Shown piece after piece: positions 1 to 12,562 of a stretch of 64,000 nucleotides of DNA (positions within the stretch are counted from its first letter, which is position 1; each line of letters begins with the position of its first letter). The position numbers were made by a program, and so were the translations under genes. This DNA is from Eonycteris spelaea. Taxonomy: Eukaryota; Chordata; Mammalia; Chiroptera; Pteropodidae. Under the pieces are notes generated by a model. That model did no database searches. It saw only the letters and a program-made list of their open reading frames with translations, and was not told the origin of the DNA. The DNA lies in NCBI GenBank assembly GCA_003508835.1, contig PUFA01000077.1:2680001-2744000 (forward strand), read 5' to 3'.

Positions 1-570
1 ATACAGGATCTTTCTACATAACTATCATGACCCATGAGAAACTGAATGTCCCCGAGTGTGAGAATTCCCTTCTCCCATTTCTATCCTGGCCAAATCACAG
101 CTTGATGAAAAGTACAGTGATTTTCATTTCTTGTTGAATTTGACTGAGAACCAGAAACACAAGACGATGAGGGAGGTACTGACTGAATGCCCCAAAGGAA
201 AGAGAAACAAAGAGACGCCTAGAAACTAAATTAGAAGTCACTAATATAAACAGTCCAAGCTCTACACTTGGACTTCTTAAACTTTAGTGACCGAATCACC
301 TTCTGACTCTGAGGTAAGGAATGCCCCAAGACAGAATACTGAATCAATACTCTAGATGATTCTGATGTAGGAGGCCCCTGAGCCACAGTGCTCGTGCTCA
401 ATCACAGAGATAGGTTTCTGAGAGCAAAACTGGGTGCAGCTATGGTATGAATCATGCCTCCCATGCCTCCCTTAATGAGTGGATGGTGGCTGTCGCCATG
501 ATGGAGCCAAGAGAACAACGTGTATGGTGGGCTGCATATCAGTGAGAAAAATGTTCTAGGAGCAGGGCAT

Positions 571-650
571 AGCTTAATTAGCTAAATGAGCTCAGGGAAA
601 TCATTTCCCCTCTCATGGCCTCAGTTTCCTCTTCTGTAAGATGAGGAGGG
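571..650 (+). repeat. MIR SINE fragment
   Basis: The segment contains the MIR core pattern: GAGCTCAGGGAAATCATTTC, then GGCCTCAGTTTCCTC, then TCTGTAAGATGAGGAGG. This matches the 'cctcagtttcctcatctgtaaaatggg' block of MIR in sense orientation. Confidence 0.75.
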
Positions 651-1419
651 CTGGCCCGGGTCCGAGGGCAAGTGGGACCCCCACATCCTGTTCCCCAGGT
701 GAACCTGCTCCCCCAGGACCCCATGCCTTCCGATGAGCCCTGGCCCAGTCTTCCAGTTCTCTTCCGCCCAGCCACTTCCAACACACAGGATAACACATAG
801 GTCGAAAACAACGTTTTAGCCCTGAAAGAGGATCTCTGTGGTCTCTTCCTGCTTATGTAGCAGTATTATGGTTTTGGAGGTAAAGTCAGGTGAGAGGAGA
901 GCATAAAAAGTCATTTTGGAAGAAGGAAAATAATTTTGGGGGCCGGAAGCCATACAGAAATGTCAACGTGCAATCTGAGATGGGTGGGGGTGTCAAACAG
1001 TCTCCCAGCCAATCCCAGGCCTGTCCTGGTTATCAAGGGGATGGAAGTCTCGGCGTAGTTTCCTCTAGCAAATTCTAGCAGCTAGACTCCAGGATAATCG
1101 GCAGGAGGGGCAGGGCTGGGATCAGTGTGAGCAAAATTGCATCTGCACATACATGAACCTGGGAGTGCTTTTCCTTTTATGTTTTGCAGCAGGCACCTCA
1201 GTGGCCTCACCTCACCTGTCACACTGAATTAGGACAATGGAGTTGCACACTTGCTGTGAAGCTGTCTTCTCTACCGCAGACCCCTTGGGTGGGGTGGGAG
1301 TGGGTCATGTAGAAGAGGAAATGCAGACAGATTAGGCCAACCTAGGCCAGAACTTCCATGGACTGGATTTACTGAAGGGCGTTTGATGGAAAGGGCAAAG
1401 GTTTCAGATCTCTGTGGGT

Positions 1420-1550
1420 TACCTGTGCAATGCTGTCAAGTCTGTTTCCCATCTAGTTGATGGGATTAAGATCACCTTCTTAGTAGGGGTGTTGTGAAGA
1501 TGAGGGATATATACAGGGTGTCTGAAACATAGTATTTAGTCATTACATGG
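1420..1550 (+). repeat. MIR SINE fragment (3' half)
   Basis: It shows CTGTTTCCCATCTAGTTGATGG followed by GGGGTGTTGTGAAGATGAGG and a degraded 'tgcctggaacatagta' end. This is the order found in the 3' half of MIR. Confidence 0.65.
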
Positions 1551-1894
1551 AAATTCTTTCCTTCTTTCCAGCCTCCAGTCTGCCTTGAGCGACTGTTAGG
1601 AAATGAAGCAAGCTAGGGACAGCATCCTTCATGCCCAAAATGGATGTGAGAATCCACGTCCTCGCACAGAGGAAGCCTGGCAGGTCTTTATACACATTGT
1701 TGATGTTCTGACTCACAGTTGCTTTTTCTTTTAAATCCTCCCATCCTGCTCGGGTTGCACCAAATGTGGGAAGGTTAAAACGACAATGCCAGGATCTCGC
1801 CCACCAGGAAAAATCTCCTGGTGTTGTTTTGAGCCAAAATTCCAGGAAAAAAATATTACAAATTCTTGTGTCATAACGCTTGCTTAGTGAGAAT

Positions 1895-2080
1895 TACAGC
1901 TATCGTTCATTTAAATGATTAGTACATGCTTGGCCCAGTTCTAAGCACTTACAAACAATATCTAAGTAGCCCTTTCAATACTATAAGCAGTGCAAATGGC
2001 TATTCCCAATTTATAGATGAGAAAATAGGGCCTAATGTGGCTCGTAAACTGTAGAAATGGGACAGGAACCAGATCTTTTC
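1895..2080 (-). repeat. MIR SINE fragment, antisense
   Basis: It reads as the complement of MIR: GCCCAGTTCTAAGCACTTAC, then TATTCCCAATTTATAGATGAG, then GGGACAGGAACCAGATCT. Confidence 0.7.
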
Positions 2081-2129
2081 CTGAGTTCTTAAATGCTATT
2101 TACTACTGAATATTCCATCATTCTGGAAA

Positions 2130-2620
2130 CACAAATAACACAAGAGAAGTTCATCGCTCTCAGAGAGTTTAGAGATGCAGAAAACAGCCAGCACTCACAT
2201 GTACAAAAGAATAGTGCAACACGGTATGGAGCAGCTCAACTCGACAGGAAGCTCCTGGGGGGCAGGGACTTTCTTTTACTTTTTCGCTTTTTTTCTTTTA
2301 AATATTCCTATTGTCCAGTGCAATTAATGGCTCTTAGTAGGCGCTAAATCATCGTATGTTGGCCATGTAAGCAAATAAAAAGACAAATGCTAAAGTGTCT
2401 GCTACAGACAGAGATGCTGGTGGGAATTCAAGGTCCAGGGAGGTCCACAGGGGTCCAGTGAAGAAGGCCAGCTTCAGTGAGGATAAAATGGGACGTGAGC
2501 TAGGATTTGGAGGGGTCAAAAGAGCCTGGAGACAGAAGCCACGTATCAGTGGAGGCATGATGCAGAACACACATGAGGGGCTAAGACAGGGAGGAGAACG
2601 AACTGCCTGGAGAATTATCT
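2130..2620 (-). repeat. Probable L2 LINE fragment, antisense
   Basis: The G/A-rich text around 2450-2530 (GTGAAGAAGGCCAGCTTCAG, GAGCTAGGATTTGGAGGGG) resembles the complement of the L2 3' coding region, preceded by an insertion-like GAGTTTAGAGATGCAGAAAA stretch. Divergence is high, so the family call is tentative. Confidence 0.4.
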
Positions 2621-3099
2621 GTCCACTAGTCACCATGGCAAGGAGCCAGCTAAACCATTAATAATTGGTGGGTTCTTGGCGGAGACTGGCCGTTATCTGG
2701 AAACAGGTCTACACGAGCTGTGTGAACAAGGTCAAGGGAAACAGGTCAGGCCGGTCTAGACAATAATGCCTGGAAGTAAACTGGAGTGGACTTGACCGCA
2801 GGAAGTGTGGGTCCCCACCCATGGCGGAGGAGATGCAAACACAAGTTTTGGTAGCTGTGAAAATCCTAAGAGGAGGACAAGCCAGCGGTGAAGACTGTGG
2901 AGGAAGCGGAGTATCAGGAGAGGTACTCGCCACCCTCTCCACTTGGTTTTTCACGCACCATGGCATCTCTGCTCTCAGAGACTCCTGGTGCATCTGTTTA
3001 TTCTGTACAATGAACTCAGAAAAATCACATTTACTAAGGGATAAGCCACAGGCTCAGCCATGAGACTCAAAAAGCCGGCAGTCCCTTTAGTAGGGTTGT

Positions 3100-3200
3100 C
3101 GAGCTAGATATATTAGAAATTCATACGTAAATATGTAATTTAATATATTTTCATATAAATGATAATATAGCATTATGTAAATTTACATAAGTAATTTCAA
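3100..3200. repeat. AT-rich low-complexity patch
   Basis: A roughly 100-bp AT-rich block contains runs such as TAATATATTTTCATATAAAT and a perfect small palindrome GTAAATTTAC. No coding or transposon signature is visible. Confidence 0.6.
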
Positions 3201-4214
3201 CCTAGGCCAAAGATAAGTCTGAAGTGGAAGAACATAAAAGTTGACTCTACCTTAAGGCTACTGGTTCTATCCTTATCATTCCACCCAAACGTCTGAAAGA
3301 ACAATGAAATTACACCAGTGAGCTCTGCTCTGCCAGTCTGTATTTAAGCTGTGTCCCAGCCAGGAGGAAAACTGTTGCTGGGTAATGACCCCCACGTGGG
3401 CCTTAGGAACCCTAACATTTTTCACCGAAAAGCCCGCAGTGGTGATGTGGGTGATCTCTGCCACTAACGTGTGGGAGGGAACAGCTCATTACTGCCTACA
3501 CGATATGCTATAAAACCCCAGTCACAAGTGAGATGCCAAAAGGCATTGTAAAGAAAAGGGTTGTGACAGGGATCCCTAAGAACACTCCCAGGTGTGTGAC
3601 TTACTAGGAGGACCGACAAGATGCAGCGTACAGCATCACAACTAATGGATACAGAGCAAGGTCAGCAAAGGGAAAAGAAGGCACATGAGGAAGAGTCTCA
3701 AGGATGCCAGCCCCTGCGGGGGCCGAGCTGGCGAGCAGGACCTTCTAAGAAAAGTGGCCTCACGTCTGCAGCACCAACGTTTTCCATGCAATGGCCTAAT
3801 AAGTCCAGCAAGCCCTGTATACCATGACCACTTTTGGAGATTAATAACATAACACAGGCTCGCATATTAAAGGCTTTGAGAAGTACTGCAATATAAAAGA
3901 CTTTTTTTTTTTTAAAATAAAACCATTTCCTAAACTGATTTGACAATTGTCTTTTTTTAAAAATAGAATACTTACTACATCCTTTTGGTTACTGGCATTC
4001 TACGGAATACCATTTGGGAAATCCTGAACTAAATATATGAACTTGCATCACTTCCCTGGACTCAGCTTTCGCCATTTATAAAATACACCAATAACTAGAG
4101 CTGGCACATATATTGCTATCACTGTGTTCGTTATTTTACAAATAACTCATTTACTCAGTACGAGGTTGGACTAGGTAAGATCTAAGTATGTAAAACAGCA
4201 CAGCGGGGTGTTCA

Positions 4215-4345
4215 GAGGGCAGATAACTGCATCAGACGGTCTGACCCAGTGTCCTGGTTTTGCCAGTAGCAGCTCTAAGACAATTTTCGTAATCACGATG
4301 CACCTCAGTTTACTTATCTGAAAAATGAGAACAGTACATAATACA
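4215..4345 (+). repeat. MIR SINE fragment
   Basis: The segment has GCATCAGACGGTCTGACCCA in place of the MIR tRNA-like part, then GCACCTCAGTTTACTTATCTG and AAAATGAGAACAGTA. The order matches sense MIR. Confidence 0.65.
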
Positions 4346-5274
4346 CACAAAAGTTATCAATGCTTGTTGAATTCTTTTTTTTGGAAGTAAATGAAGTTTG
4401 TACCAGCTCAAACAGTTTGGATCCTTTGTTCTATGCCATCAATCATGGTAAAGCACGGACAACAGACTCTTGTGTCTTCAAAGCGGATGGGATGGTCAGA
4501 TGAGGGTGGCCTGAGGGAACCAGAGCAGCCCCAGGTGGAGTTCACGCTAGGGACCTGGAAGCCTTGACACCCAAGGCCAGTTAAAGCCAGAGCCCAACTC
4601 CAGGAAGTAAATGCAGATGTCACAGGCCAAGAGGCGCTATTCATTTTCGGGGAGCCTAGGACCAAGGCCAACAACAGAAGCAACCTGCTTTTTTGACTAT
4701 AAATAGAGCAAGAGTCTAAACAATCTTCAATTAAACCTGGCAATTCCATCCATGTGCTGGATGAAAGGCAACTCGCAAGGAAATCCCCTCCGAATCAAGA
4801 CTCCCACAGATCTACATGGTAGAACAAAGAACAGGGAACAACGCCAAATTGAAAAATGACAAACTGTCACCAGGAAGAAGCCAATTTTTAATATGCCTCA
4901 ACACTTTTTCTTTATCCTTCCTCAAGCTACCTCCATTTGAGGAATGTTCTGGAGAAGTGAGTAATCCTTCATTGAGATATATGAAGAGTCAGCAGTGTCA
5001 TCCTGTTAAATGAAGGACAGTGACATCTTTTGTAGTGTGTAGATAGATACAAGGTGGTGTAAAAGGTGAGTCTATGTAAGTGACCCTTTGGGGCAACCAG
5101 GATATGATAAAACAGTTGCTTGAACAAAGAATTTTACAAGGGCTTGGTGAAGAAACTGGGTTGCTATCTCCTTGAGACAACACTAGGTTTTTCATATTCA
5201 TAATGGTTCTTACAGATGATTCCTTGTGGCCATTTTCCTAGGATTCATCTCTTTTTTGAAGTCAGGATCTAGAA

Positions 5275-5381
5275 TATTCCATATGCTTCATTGTGCCATG
5301 CCTATCTATCCCTAACAAACATTGGCTGGGTGCTTGGCACATAGCATGTGCTCAATAAATGTGCGTTGAATAAATGAAGTC
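5275..5381 (+). repeat. L2 LINE 3' end
   Basis: The terminal L2 signature is clear: CTTGGCACATAGCATGTGCTC followed by AATAAATGTGCGTTGAATAA and ATGAA. Confidence 0.8.
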
Positions 5382-5534
5382 ATTTGTCCATGGATACTTC
5401 TGCTTTAAATAGCCAACAGCTGCCTCCTTACCTAGCAACATCTGATGTGTCAAAGCCTCCTTCCCTCCAGCAATATGGATTCTCAAAGGACATGGCACTT
5501 TGTGGCTAATGATAAGAGCTGCCTTTGTGGGAGG

Positions 5535-5735
5535 CCTTACTTTGTTTCAGGCACTACGCCGGGACCTTTAAATGTATCGACTCTTTACTCCACATGATCA
5601 CCTACAGGGTAGGTCCTTTTACTCCCTTCACTTTTACAGGTACAGAGCAAAGAAGCCAAGAGAAGAAAGAACTTGCCCAAGGTTCCACAGCTAGGAAGTA
5701 GCAGATACCATTTCTCTAGCTGCCTCAGTCACGGT
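5535..5735 (-). repeat. MIR SINE, antisense
   Basis: It contains TTTCAGGCACTACGCCGGGA, a degraded 'acaaccctatgaggtagg', ACTTTTACAGGTACAGAGC and AACTTGCCCAAGGTTCCACA, followed by CTAGGAAGTAGCAGA. This is the complement of nearly full-length MIR. Confidence 0.8.
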
Positions 5736-5917
5736 ATCATAGTATTGACCACATTGTATTGGGCTTCTCGCAGTCTAACCATTCACTGGCCCATGACAGT
5801 GCTAGCCTGGGGGCTTACTGGGATGAGGCAGGGCTATTCCTCATGTAATTCCTCAAGTGATCAATAGAGCAGGTTGAATAACCCATAATGGCCCGACTCA
5901 AACATTGATAAAATAAA

Positions 5918-6115
5918 ACCAAGGGTTTTGGGGTCAGACAGACCTGGGTCCAGCTCCAGCCTCCCTAAACTCTAACACTGTCACCTTGGCCATGTCAATT
6001 CATCTTTCCCATCTCGGTTTCCTCTCTATGAAATGGGAATTACGGAACCTACCTGTGATGTTTGTTGTTGAAGAATGTGAACTGCCTACCCGGCACAGAG
6101 ATTAACGTTATAATA
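5918..6115 (+). repeat. MIR SINE, near full length
   Basis: It starts GTTTTGGGGTCAGACAGACC then TGGGTCCAGCTCCAGC (tRNA-derived B-box part). ATCTCGGTTTCCTC, ATGAAATGGGAATTACGG and GCCTACCCGGCACAGAG follow in order. Confidence 0.85.
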
Positions 6116-8149
6116 CTCATTTAAAGGTTTGTTTGATAATTGTACTGCCTAAGATCTGCCTGAGGCCTCGTGGGAGTTCTACAAATGTCTATGAGATGAA
6201 TGAATACAGATATGTCTCAATTTGGAGATCCAATGCAATAAGACCTGCACAGAAAGGCTAACTGTAATTGTGGTTGCCTCAAAACAGATCTTGTTCCCAG
6301 GATGTAAGCTTCATTTAAAAAAATGTGTAAGTTGGTATCTAGACCACAACACAGTAGATTCTTAAATGTGGTACCAAAGTAGCCATATTCATTATGGGAA
6401 ACCTGCCTGCCTCTTACTGGCTAGTCCTTCCCTGTTTTTCTTATCTTAGTGTCATTCCTAGTTCTGATATTTTATTTTGATCACATCCTGCCATCTCCCT
6501 GACACATCTCTGTGACAATCTCTTAAGTCAAGAACACAAAACTGCTCTTTTTTGCCATGTAGGAAAAGAAGTGTTCAAAACTTACTTTTCCCACAACTCC
6601 ATCTTTATGAACTATATGCTTCTTTCTCTAAATACTAATGCAAAAAAAAAATGATAATTTGGTAAATTTGTATGTCACTGATTAAGTACAATGAAGAAAT
6701 CAACTACATAGTAACAATGGTCAACACCTTTAATGGTGTCTGCTGCCTCGCAAGGGTAGTGAGGAAGACACGTTACAACCTTGTCACTGCCTGTTGATAT
6801 TTGGAGCAAAGCTGGGCCAGTCAGAGTTCCTGTCCAGGGAAAATGGAATCAGGATAAGGAGGGGCAGAAAATAATTGAGAGCAGAAAGATGAGACACTGA
6901 GGAAGCACTTGAGAGAAGTCTGACATCTCTAGCCATCGTTAGTAAGGGGTGAGAAGCCATTTGCCGTTTTGTGACTTGCGTCACAGAGGTACAGTGTATA
7001 GGGAATGAAGTAGATAGAAGAGAAATAAGCGTGAGAGAGAGTAGACTGTTGTGTGGATTCTTGCTGGTTTTCCAGTTCACAATCGTATTTCTTCTTGAGG
7101 TCCTGCTGTCTCTTTGCTCAGAAGCCCCAATGAAAACTCCTGTTTGTGTATCAGGAATAACCCCCACCAAGCTCCATTTTTTTCCTGACTCTACCTTCAG
7201 ATTCCTGTTATTTGGAACCACACGAATCCTAACTTACCCAATGGCAAAACCATAATTACAATTAGGCTTATCAACGATAATCCTTATATGCATTCAATAC
7301 TGTGCATATTTACAAACCACTTATTATTATTAATATCTACTACATGCAAGTACGAGAGTAATGCTGCTGAAACAGCCATCCAAGAACTAATAATTGCATA
7401 GCAGCTGGAGGTTAAAAAGCAAGCCAGGGGGAAAGAGTGGATTTGCTGAAATGATAACTAATATGAGAAGTCATCAAATCATTGGCAATGATTCTGTCTA
7501 CATGAGCCCATCAAGGCCAGATGATTGTACATCAGTAAGACAGTAGGGAGAACTGTTTCTCTTATCATGAAAGAATAAAACAACGAAACAGATGGATTGA
7601 TGTTTTTAAAATGAAGATTATAAGAGTACCAAAAACAGGTGGTTAGAAAAATGGCGACCATCTCCACGGTTCCTAAGAAATGAGCTTCATTCTTACAGAT
7701 GCCAATAAAGCATTATGCAACTGTCAATTTAATAATGGAAATGCCACCAGAGATTCATATGTAACAGAAATCAAACATAACCGACAACAGGGAAAGGGGG
7801 TTGGTGGGGATCTGAATTAGTGAACCGTGTTTGAGAAAATGATTGAGGCAATAAAAAGATCAATAGGAAACCAGGCTATTCTCCAGGACCTAAGGGTTTC
7901 TCAGTGGACTATTTTAAAAGAAGAGCATTTTACTGACTCATCCCGTTTTTAATGCACTAAGAAATGTAGTTCGGGTGCCTGTCATCACTGCAGGAAGGGG
8001 AACGAATGGGACTTGAGCTAACTGTAGATTTACTGGATGACTATGAAAAAGAAACCTGGTTGCATGCCTCTCTCTACTCAATATAGCCCTGCAGATACAT
8101 CAAGAACAACACAAACACTGTTCCAGATCAGAAAAATACAGCAATTATG

Positions 8150-8486
8150 TTGCTTTAGAAAATTTGGAAAAACCAAGAGAGCCAAAAAAATAAAAAGCAC
8201 CCTTAAACCACCATCCAGAGACTGTTAAAATTTTGGTGTGTTTCTCTCCACATTGTTTTTGAGTGTGAATAATATACACTTTTATTTTACTGTATATATA
8301 TCATTTAAAAATAACATTTTGATCTTCCTTTATGTGTTGTTTTTATATTCCTCTTTCCACTTAATGTCTAGCAAGGATTTTCTCCTGTCGTTGCATATGA
8401 TTTCGTTGCCATACCACATTTAATTGCATGGTTTTGTCATAATTTAACCAACATGTTACATATTTATGTGGTTTCAATTTTGTTAT
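8150..8486 (+). repeat. Old L1-type 3' remnant (L1ME4-like), family uncertain
   Basis: The text runs through AAAAAGCACCCTTAAACCAC, GTTAAAATTTTGGTGTGTTT and a T-rich part ending in TTTCAATTTTGTTATTGG. It shares a layout with the segment at 24836-25270, so the two are likely copies of one ancient LINE tail. It is interrupted by the LTR at 8487. Confidence 0.45.
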
Positions 8487-8845
8487 TGGCTATGGACTAA
8501 ATGTTTGTGTCTTCCCAAAATTCATATGCTGAAGCCCTAATTCCTTATGGGATGGTATTAGGAGGCGGGACCTTAGGCGGGTAATTAGGCCATGGGTGGA
8601 GTCCTCAAGAATGGGATTAATGCCCCTATAAAAGATGAAAGAGCTTGCTTTTTCTCTCTCCACCATGTGAGCACACAATGAGGAGGCAACCGTCTGCAAA
8701 CCAGGATATATTTTCACTAGGAACCTAACCAGCTAACAGCTTGATCTTGAACTTCCCACTCTCTAGAACCATGAAAAATAAATTTCTGTTGTTTAAGCTG
8801 CCCAGTCTATGGTTTTTTGTTATAGTTGCCTGAAGTAACATACTA
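8487..8845 (+). mobile_element. MLT1 (MLT1A/B-like) solo LTR, ERVL-MaLR
   Basis: A complete LTR of about 360 bp. It has the start TATGGACTAAATGTTTGTGT, the block ATGGTATTAGGAGGCGGGAC, a promoter-like CCCCTATAAAAGATG, then CACCATGTGAGCACACAATG, GATCTTGAACTTCCCA, the poly(A) region AAAATAAATTTCTGTTGTTT and the end CAGTCTATGG. No internal sequence or second LTR is next to it, so it is a recombination remnant. Confidence 0.9.
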
Positions 8846-9726
8846 TTTTTTTAAACATTAAAAAAAGATAGTTGTTTATTCCTACTTCCTTTCCCTGCCC
8901 TTTCCCCATGATCCAGTCATACCTTTTCTGTCCAGGTCTGCTAAGAGAGGCTGAACATTGAGGACTGCATCACTGCCATCCCTTGCCATCTAGCTTCTGG
9001 TTGGTTTACCTAGTGACAGGCAGCAGTGGGAGGCAGCAGGCGAGAGGTCTGGCTCTTCTCTCATTCCTTCCCTGCTTGAACCTGATGGTTCTGCCACTGG
9101 TTACACCTGTCTGATATGGTTCCTCCTGTCAGCTGACCCCTGTTCCACGGCTCCCATGCTCCGCAGACTCTGTGACCACAGTCTTTCCCTCAGGTTTATG
9201 CTGCTATTGGTCCCTGGGTGACTCAACCATTTGGAGATAGTGGTGGTTGAGAGTCTTCTAGTCCCCACAAGAATAAAGGCAAAAACTCTGTGTCCTATAA
9301 AACGTCCTCCTTATGTACTTAAACCATCTAAAATATTAGGAATGATTCTTTAACATGCTACATATCCTGATCAAATAAAATCATCAAAAGGACCCAAAGG
9401 CACAGCTATATATAGAAGCTTCTATACCATCCCTTAGACTTGTTCACAGACAATGAAAAACTGTCGTTAGGTATTCCTACTCTTCTGACTGTGATTCTGG
9501 TTGACAAAGAAACTGGCCTGTGTCAGAAGCAATTTCATGGAAGTGATAAAGCTATCTATCTCATACAGTGCCCTCTCTCATCTCGCTGGCTTGAGGTGAT
9601 TGCAGAATTTTAACAAAAATTCACTGTTTGACTTGTTGGAATAGCCTTATAAAACATATAGTTCAGCCTTATAGTAATCTCAGGAAAGGATGTGTTCTTA
9701 GAGGTAGATCCACTTCCTATCCACCA

Positions 9727-9945
9727 TTTATTCAGATCGGTGCCAATAATTGCTTTGCAAAACCCTCTCTTTTGATCCTCACAGCAACTCTGTGAGCTGG
9801 GTATTTTTGTCCTCCTTTTACAGTAGAAAAAAAACTTACTTTCAGAGAGAATATGTCATTTGCCTGAGGTTAAGTAGGTAGTGAGGGGCAGACAGAGCTG
9901 GGATAATAACTTAGATGCTTTAACTCTGAAGATCATGCTTTGTGT
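9727..9945 (-). repeat. MIR SINE, antisense
   Basis: It contains TTTTGATCCTCACAGCAACTC, TGTGAGCTGGGTATTTTTGT, CCTTTTACAGTAGAAAAAAA, ATTTGCCTGAGGTTAAGTAG and GACAGAGCTGGGATAATAAC, in the order of complementary MIR. Confidence 0.85.
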
Positions 9946-10239
9946 CACTCTGTGATAGTTTATCTTAATATTGACAAAAGTAACACTGGGGATGAGGAGC
10001 TGGCCAGGGCAGGAAATGGCATAAAGCCTCACCATGAGCTCTCTCCTCAGTACAGCTTGTCCCACTCAGGTCTCTTCCGATATTCATCTGACCAGACCTT
10101 CATCAGCAGAGACTAGTGATGTGCACACATGCCGACGGACAGCTCACTGAAGGAAGCGCACACAGGACTCTATGAGCCTGTCCATCTACCTCTCTTATTT
10201 GACAGAAAATAAGACTTAATGTGAGTCAAGGTCAGGAAT

Positions 10240-11105
10240 GCATAGTGGTCAAGTGACTGGACCACCCTCACGGCCTACATATATGCTGATAATTCCTAAA
10301 TTTACATGTTCTGTGCCAATCTCTATTGGCGTTCCATGCTCAAGACACCTGACTGCTTCTTTTAACGACTCCAAGGGACCTCAGACTAACATGTTACAAC
10401 CGGCCTCTTCATTTCCCAGTCAAACCTCAGCCTCACATCCCCCTTCAGGGCCCCTCCTCAGCACAGGTTCCTTCACCCATGTAGCAGCTCCGGCCGGGAA
10501 CCCGGACTCTGTCCTGATTCTCTTTCTCTCCCGGCCACATCCAATCATCGTCATGCCCCGCTGCTTCCACCTGCAAACAGATTCATCCCCACTCAGCTCA
10601 GTGGCCACCACCTAGTGCTCACCATTACCTGTTCTCAGTTGGGTTTGCGCAAGAGTCACCGTCTGGCCTCCCTAGTTCCATCCCTGCCTTTGTCTAATCC
10701 GTTCTCCACATAGCTGCCAGCATAATTTCTTAAAAATATAAATGAGATCTCATCACTCCTCTGCTTAAAATCCTTTAATAACCTCTCATTACACTTACTG
10801 AGACCCTAATCCAAATCCTTTGTGTGGCTTCGAGGCCCTGCAGGATCTGGCCTTGGCTGTGTCCAGGACACATGATTCTCCCCTGAGCTCTATGGTCCAA
10901 TCTGTGTTCTTGGTTTAGTTCCTAGATAATTCTAAACTCTTTTGTGCCTCAGAGTTTAGCACATGGTTTCCCAGCCGCAGGCTTGCTCCTCCCCTACTCT
11001 TCACCTGGCAACCCTCTTTTCTCCTTGTTTCAACATAAATGTCACTCCAACTCCCAGTGAGAACCTCTCATTCCATTTTATGTTTTTCCTTCATTACCCT
11101 TAACA
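10240..11105 (+). repeat. L2 LINE, 3' part of ORF and UTR
   Basis: About 860 bp of sense L2. Diagnostic text includes TTTCCCAGTCAAACCTCAGC, CCACATCCAATCATCGTC, TTCTCCACATAGCTGCCAGC, AAATGAGATCTCATCACTCC, TCTGCTTAAAATCCTTTAAT and GAGGCCCTGCAGGATCTGGC. A 125-codon open stretch at 10238-10615 is a by-product of the C-rich L2 frame, not a gene. CpGs near 10490-10570 belong to the element. Confidence 0.9.
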
Positions 11106-11115
11106 TGATTTTATA

Positions 11116-11158
11116 GTGTGTATATGTGTGTGTGCGTGTGTGTGCATACGCATATGCA
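11116..11158. repeat. Interrupted TG microsatellite
   Basis: Alternating TG/TA/CG steps (GTGTGTATATGTGTGTGTGC) directly follow the L2 fragment. The tract is short and imperfect. Confidence 0.7.
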
Positions 11159-12094
11159 TACCTCATTTCCTGTGGGGAGAACCCTAGAAAGGGGTGTACC
11201 AATGGAACAGAGCTGCAAGGGGCAGTGCATTATGGCTCCTACAGAGATAGCTCCCTGCAACTGGACAATGGTAGCCACTCTTCCAAATCTCACAAAGTTT
11301 CATGTACCTCTCCCCAAAGATTTTTCCAATAACTGGTGGCCAACTTTGGGGTATTCATGTTGGCTTTCATTAGTCCAGATAATTTCTAATATTCTGCTTA
11401 CCTCTACCCTCTGTTTCTTTGAAAGCCATTTAAGTCTTTATAGAAAGCAAAACTGAAACCTTGAAAGCAAATTTGATTCTCTAGAGAATTTGAATTTTTA
11501 TAGCAGTAATTATGTACTTTTTCTTTTGGTTCCTTTGCTGCAGTTCCAACACTCTTCCTAGTAAGCCTTTCCTTTCTGCCAGTATAGTCGAAACTGGTCA
11601 CCAGATGACCAACTGGATGGTGGGAAGAGAGGCCAGAACAGAATAAATATAAGCAAGGGAGCACAATCAGCTCAGGATATTAAGACAGACTGCTGATTGG
11701 CTGAACATGTTCTAGCAGTATACCAATGCTTAAGGGCTAAAATTGTGTCCTAAGCGTGCTGTACCAGCCTGCTGGATGGGAGGGTATGGGAGTGCTCAAA
11801 GAATGGATGAAACATAGGTTAACATATACTATGTTGAACAGACATAGGTACAAAACAATTTTTGAAAAGAAAATATTAAGAAAGTAGTCACAATAAAGCA
11901 GTGCTGAAAGGCATGGCATTCAAGGAGACGTGACTATATTTATATTTTTTTTTTTTTTAACACCCATCTCTCCTCCAGGTTCTGAAGTCATTTAGGACAA
12001 GGACCATTTCTACTGTGTTCCCAACTGTAACTCGAGTATCTGGCATGCACCTTAGTACAAAGCAAGGATGAAATTTATCCACAGTGTAATTAGA

Positions 12095-12360
12095 GTTATG
12101 GTAACACAATTAGCATGGTGTCTAAGCGCACGGGCTTTGGAGAGAGCCTGCATTCAAATCCTTGTTCCATCCCTTCTTAAACTGTGTGGTCTGATTCAAG
12201 TTTCTTATTTTTTCTGTACCTCTTTTTTATCTGCCCCTTAGGGACAATAATAGCCTCCACCTCATAGGGTTGTTGTAAAGTTAAGATGACAATGCAAATA
12301 GAGGGCTTAGAACAGTGTTGATACATAACAAACAAAATTAATTACAGTGATTACTACTGT
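12095..12360 (+). repeat. MIR SINE, near full length
   Basis: It begins TAGCATGGTGTCTAAGCGCA, CGGGCTTTGGAGAGAGCCTG and CATTCAAATCCTTGTTCCAT (A and B box parts). It continues through CTCCACCTCATAGGGTTGTT and GGGCTTAGAACAGTGTTGAT. Confidence 0.9.
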
Positions 12361-12467
12361 TTTTGCTAGTCAACCTGGCCTCATGTAGGGCCAAGTATTC
12401 TGAGTCTATGAACCAAATTTTGATATGTCTTAGAGAAGTTAAAAGTCTAAATATCTGGAATACTCAT

Positions 12468-12562
12468 TGGGTTGAAGGATCCTTGAAGACAGGAAATGTC
12501 TTGAGCTCATTCAGTATCTTGCATTTAACTAGTGCTCAATAAATGTTTCTCCCATTGAATAT
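12468..12562 (+). repeat. L2 LINE 3' end
   Basis: It shows CCTTGAAGACAGGAAATGTC and then TAGTGCTCAATAAATGTTTC, the usual L2 terminal block. Confidence 0.7.

Noticed and set aside
6784..7255. 145-codon minus-strand ORF and a 94-codon plus-strand ORF overlapping it
   Set aside because: No domain, no splice or promoter context and no recognisable family. The composition is ordinary for intronic DNA, and I would want conservation evidence before calling it.
10238..10615. 125-codon plus-strand ORF
   Set aside because: It is inside an L2 LINE fragment and matches that repeat's text, so it is not a host gene.
11116..11158. Possible Z-DNA or regulatory dinucleotide element
   Set aside because: The TG tract is short and imperfect, and such tracts are common in mammalian introns.
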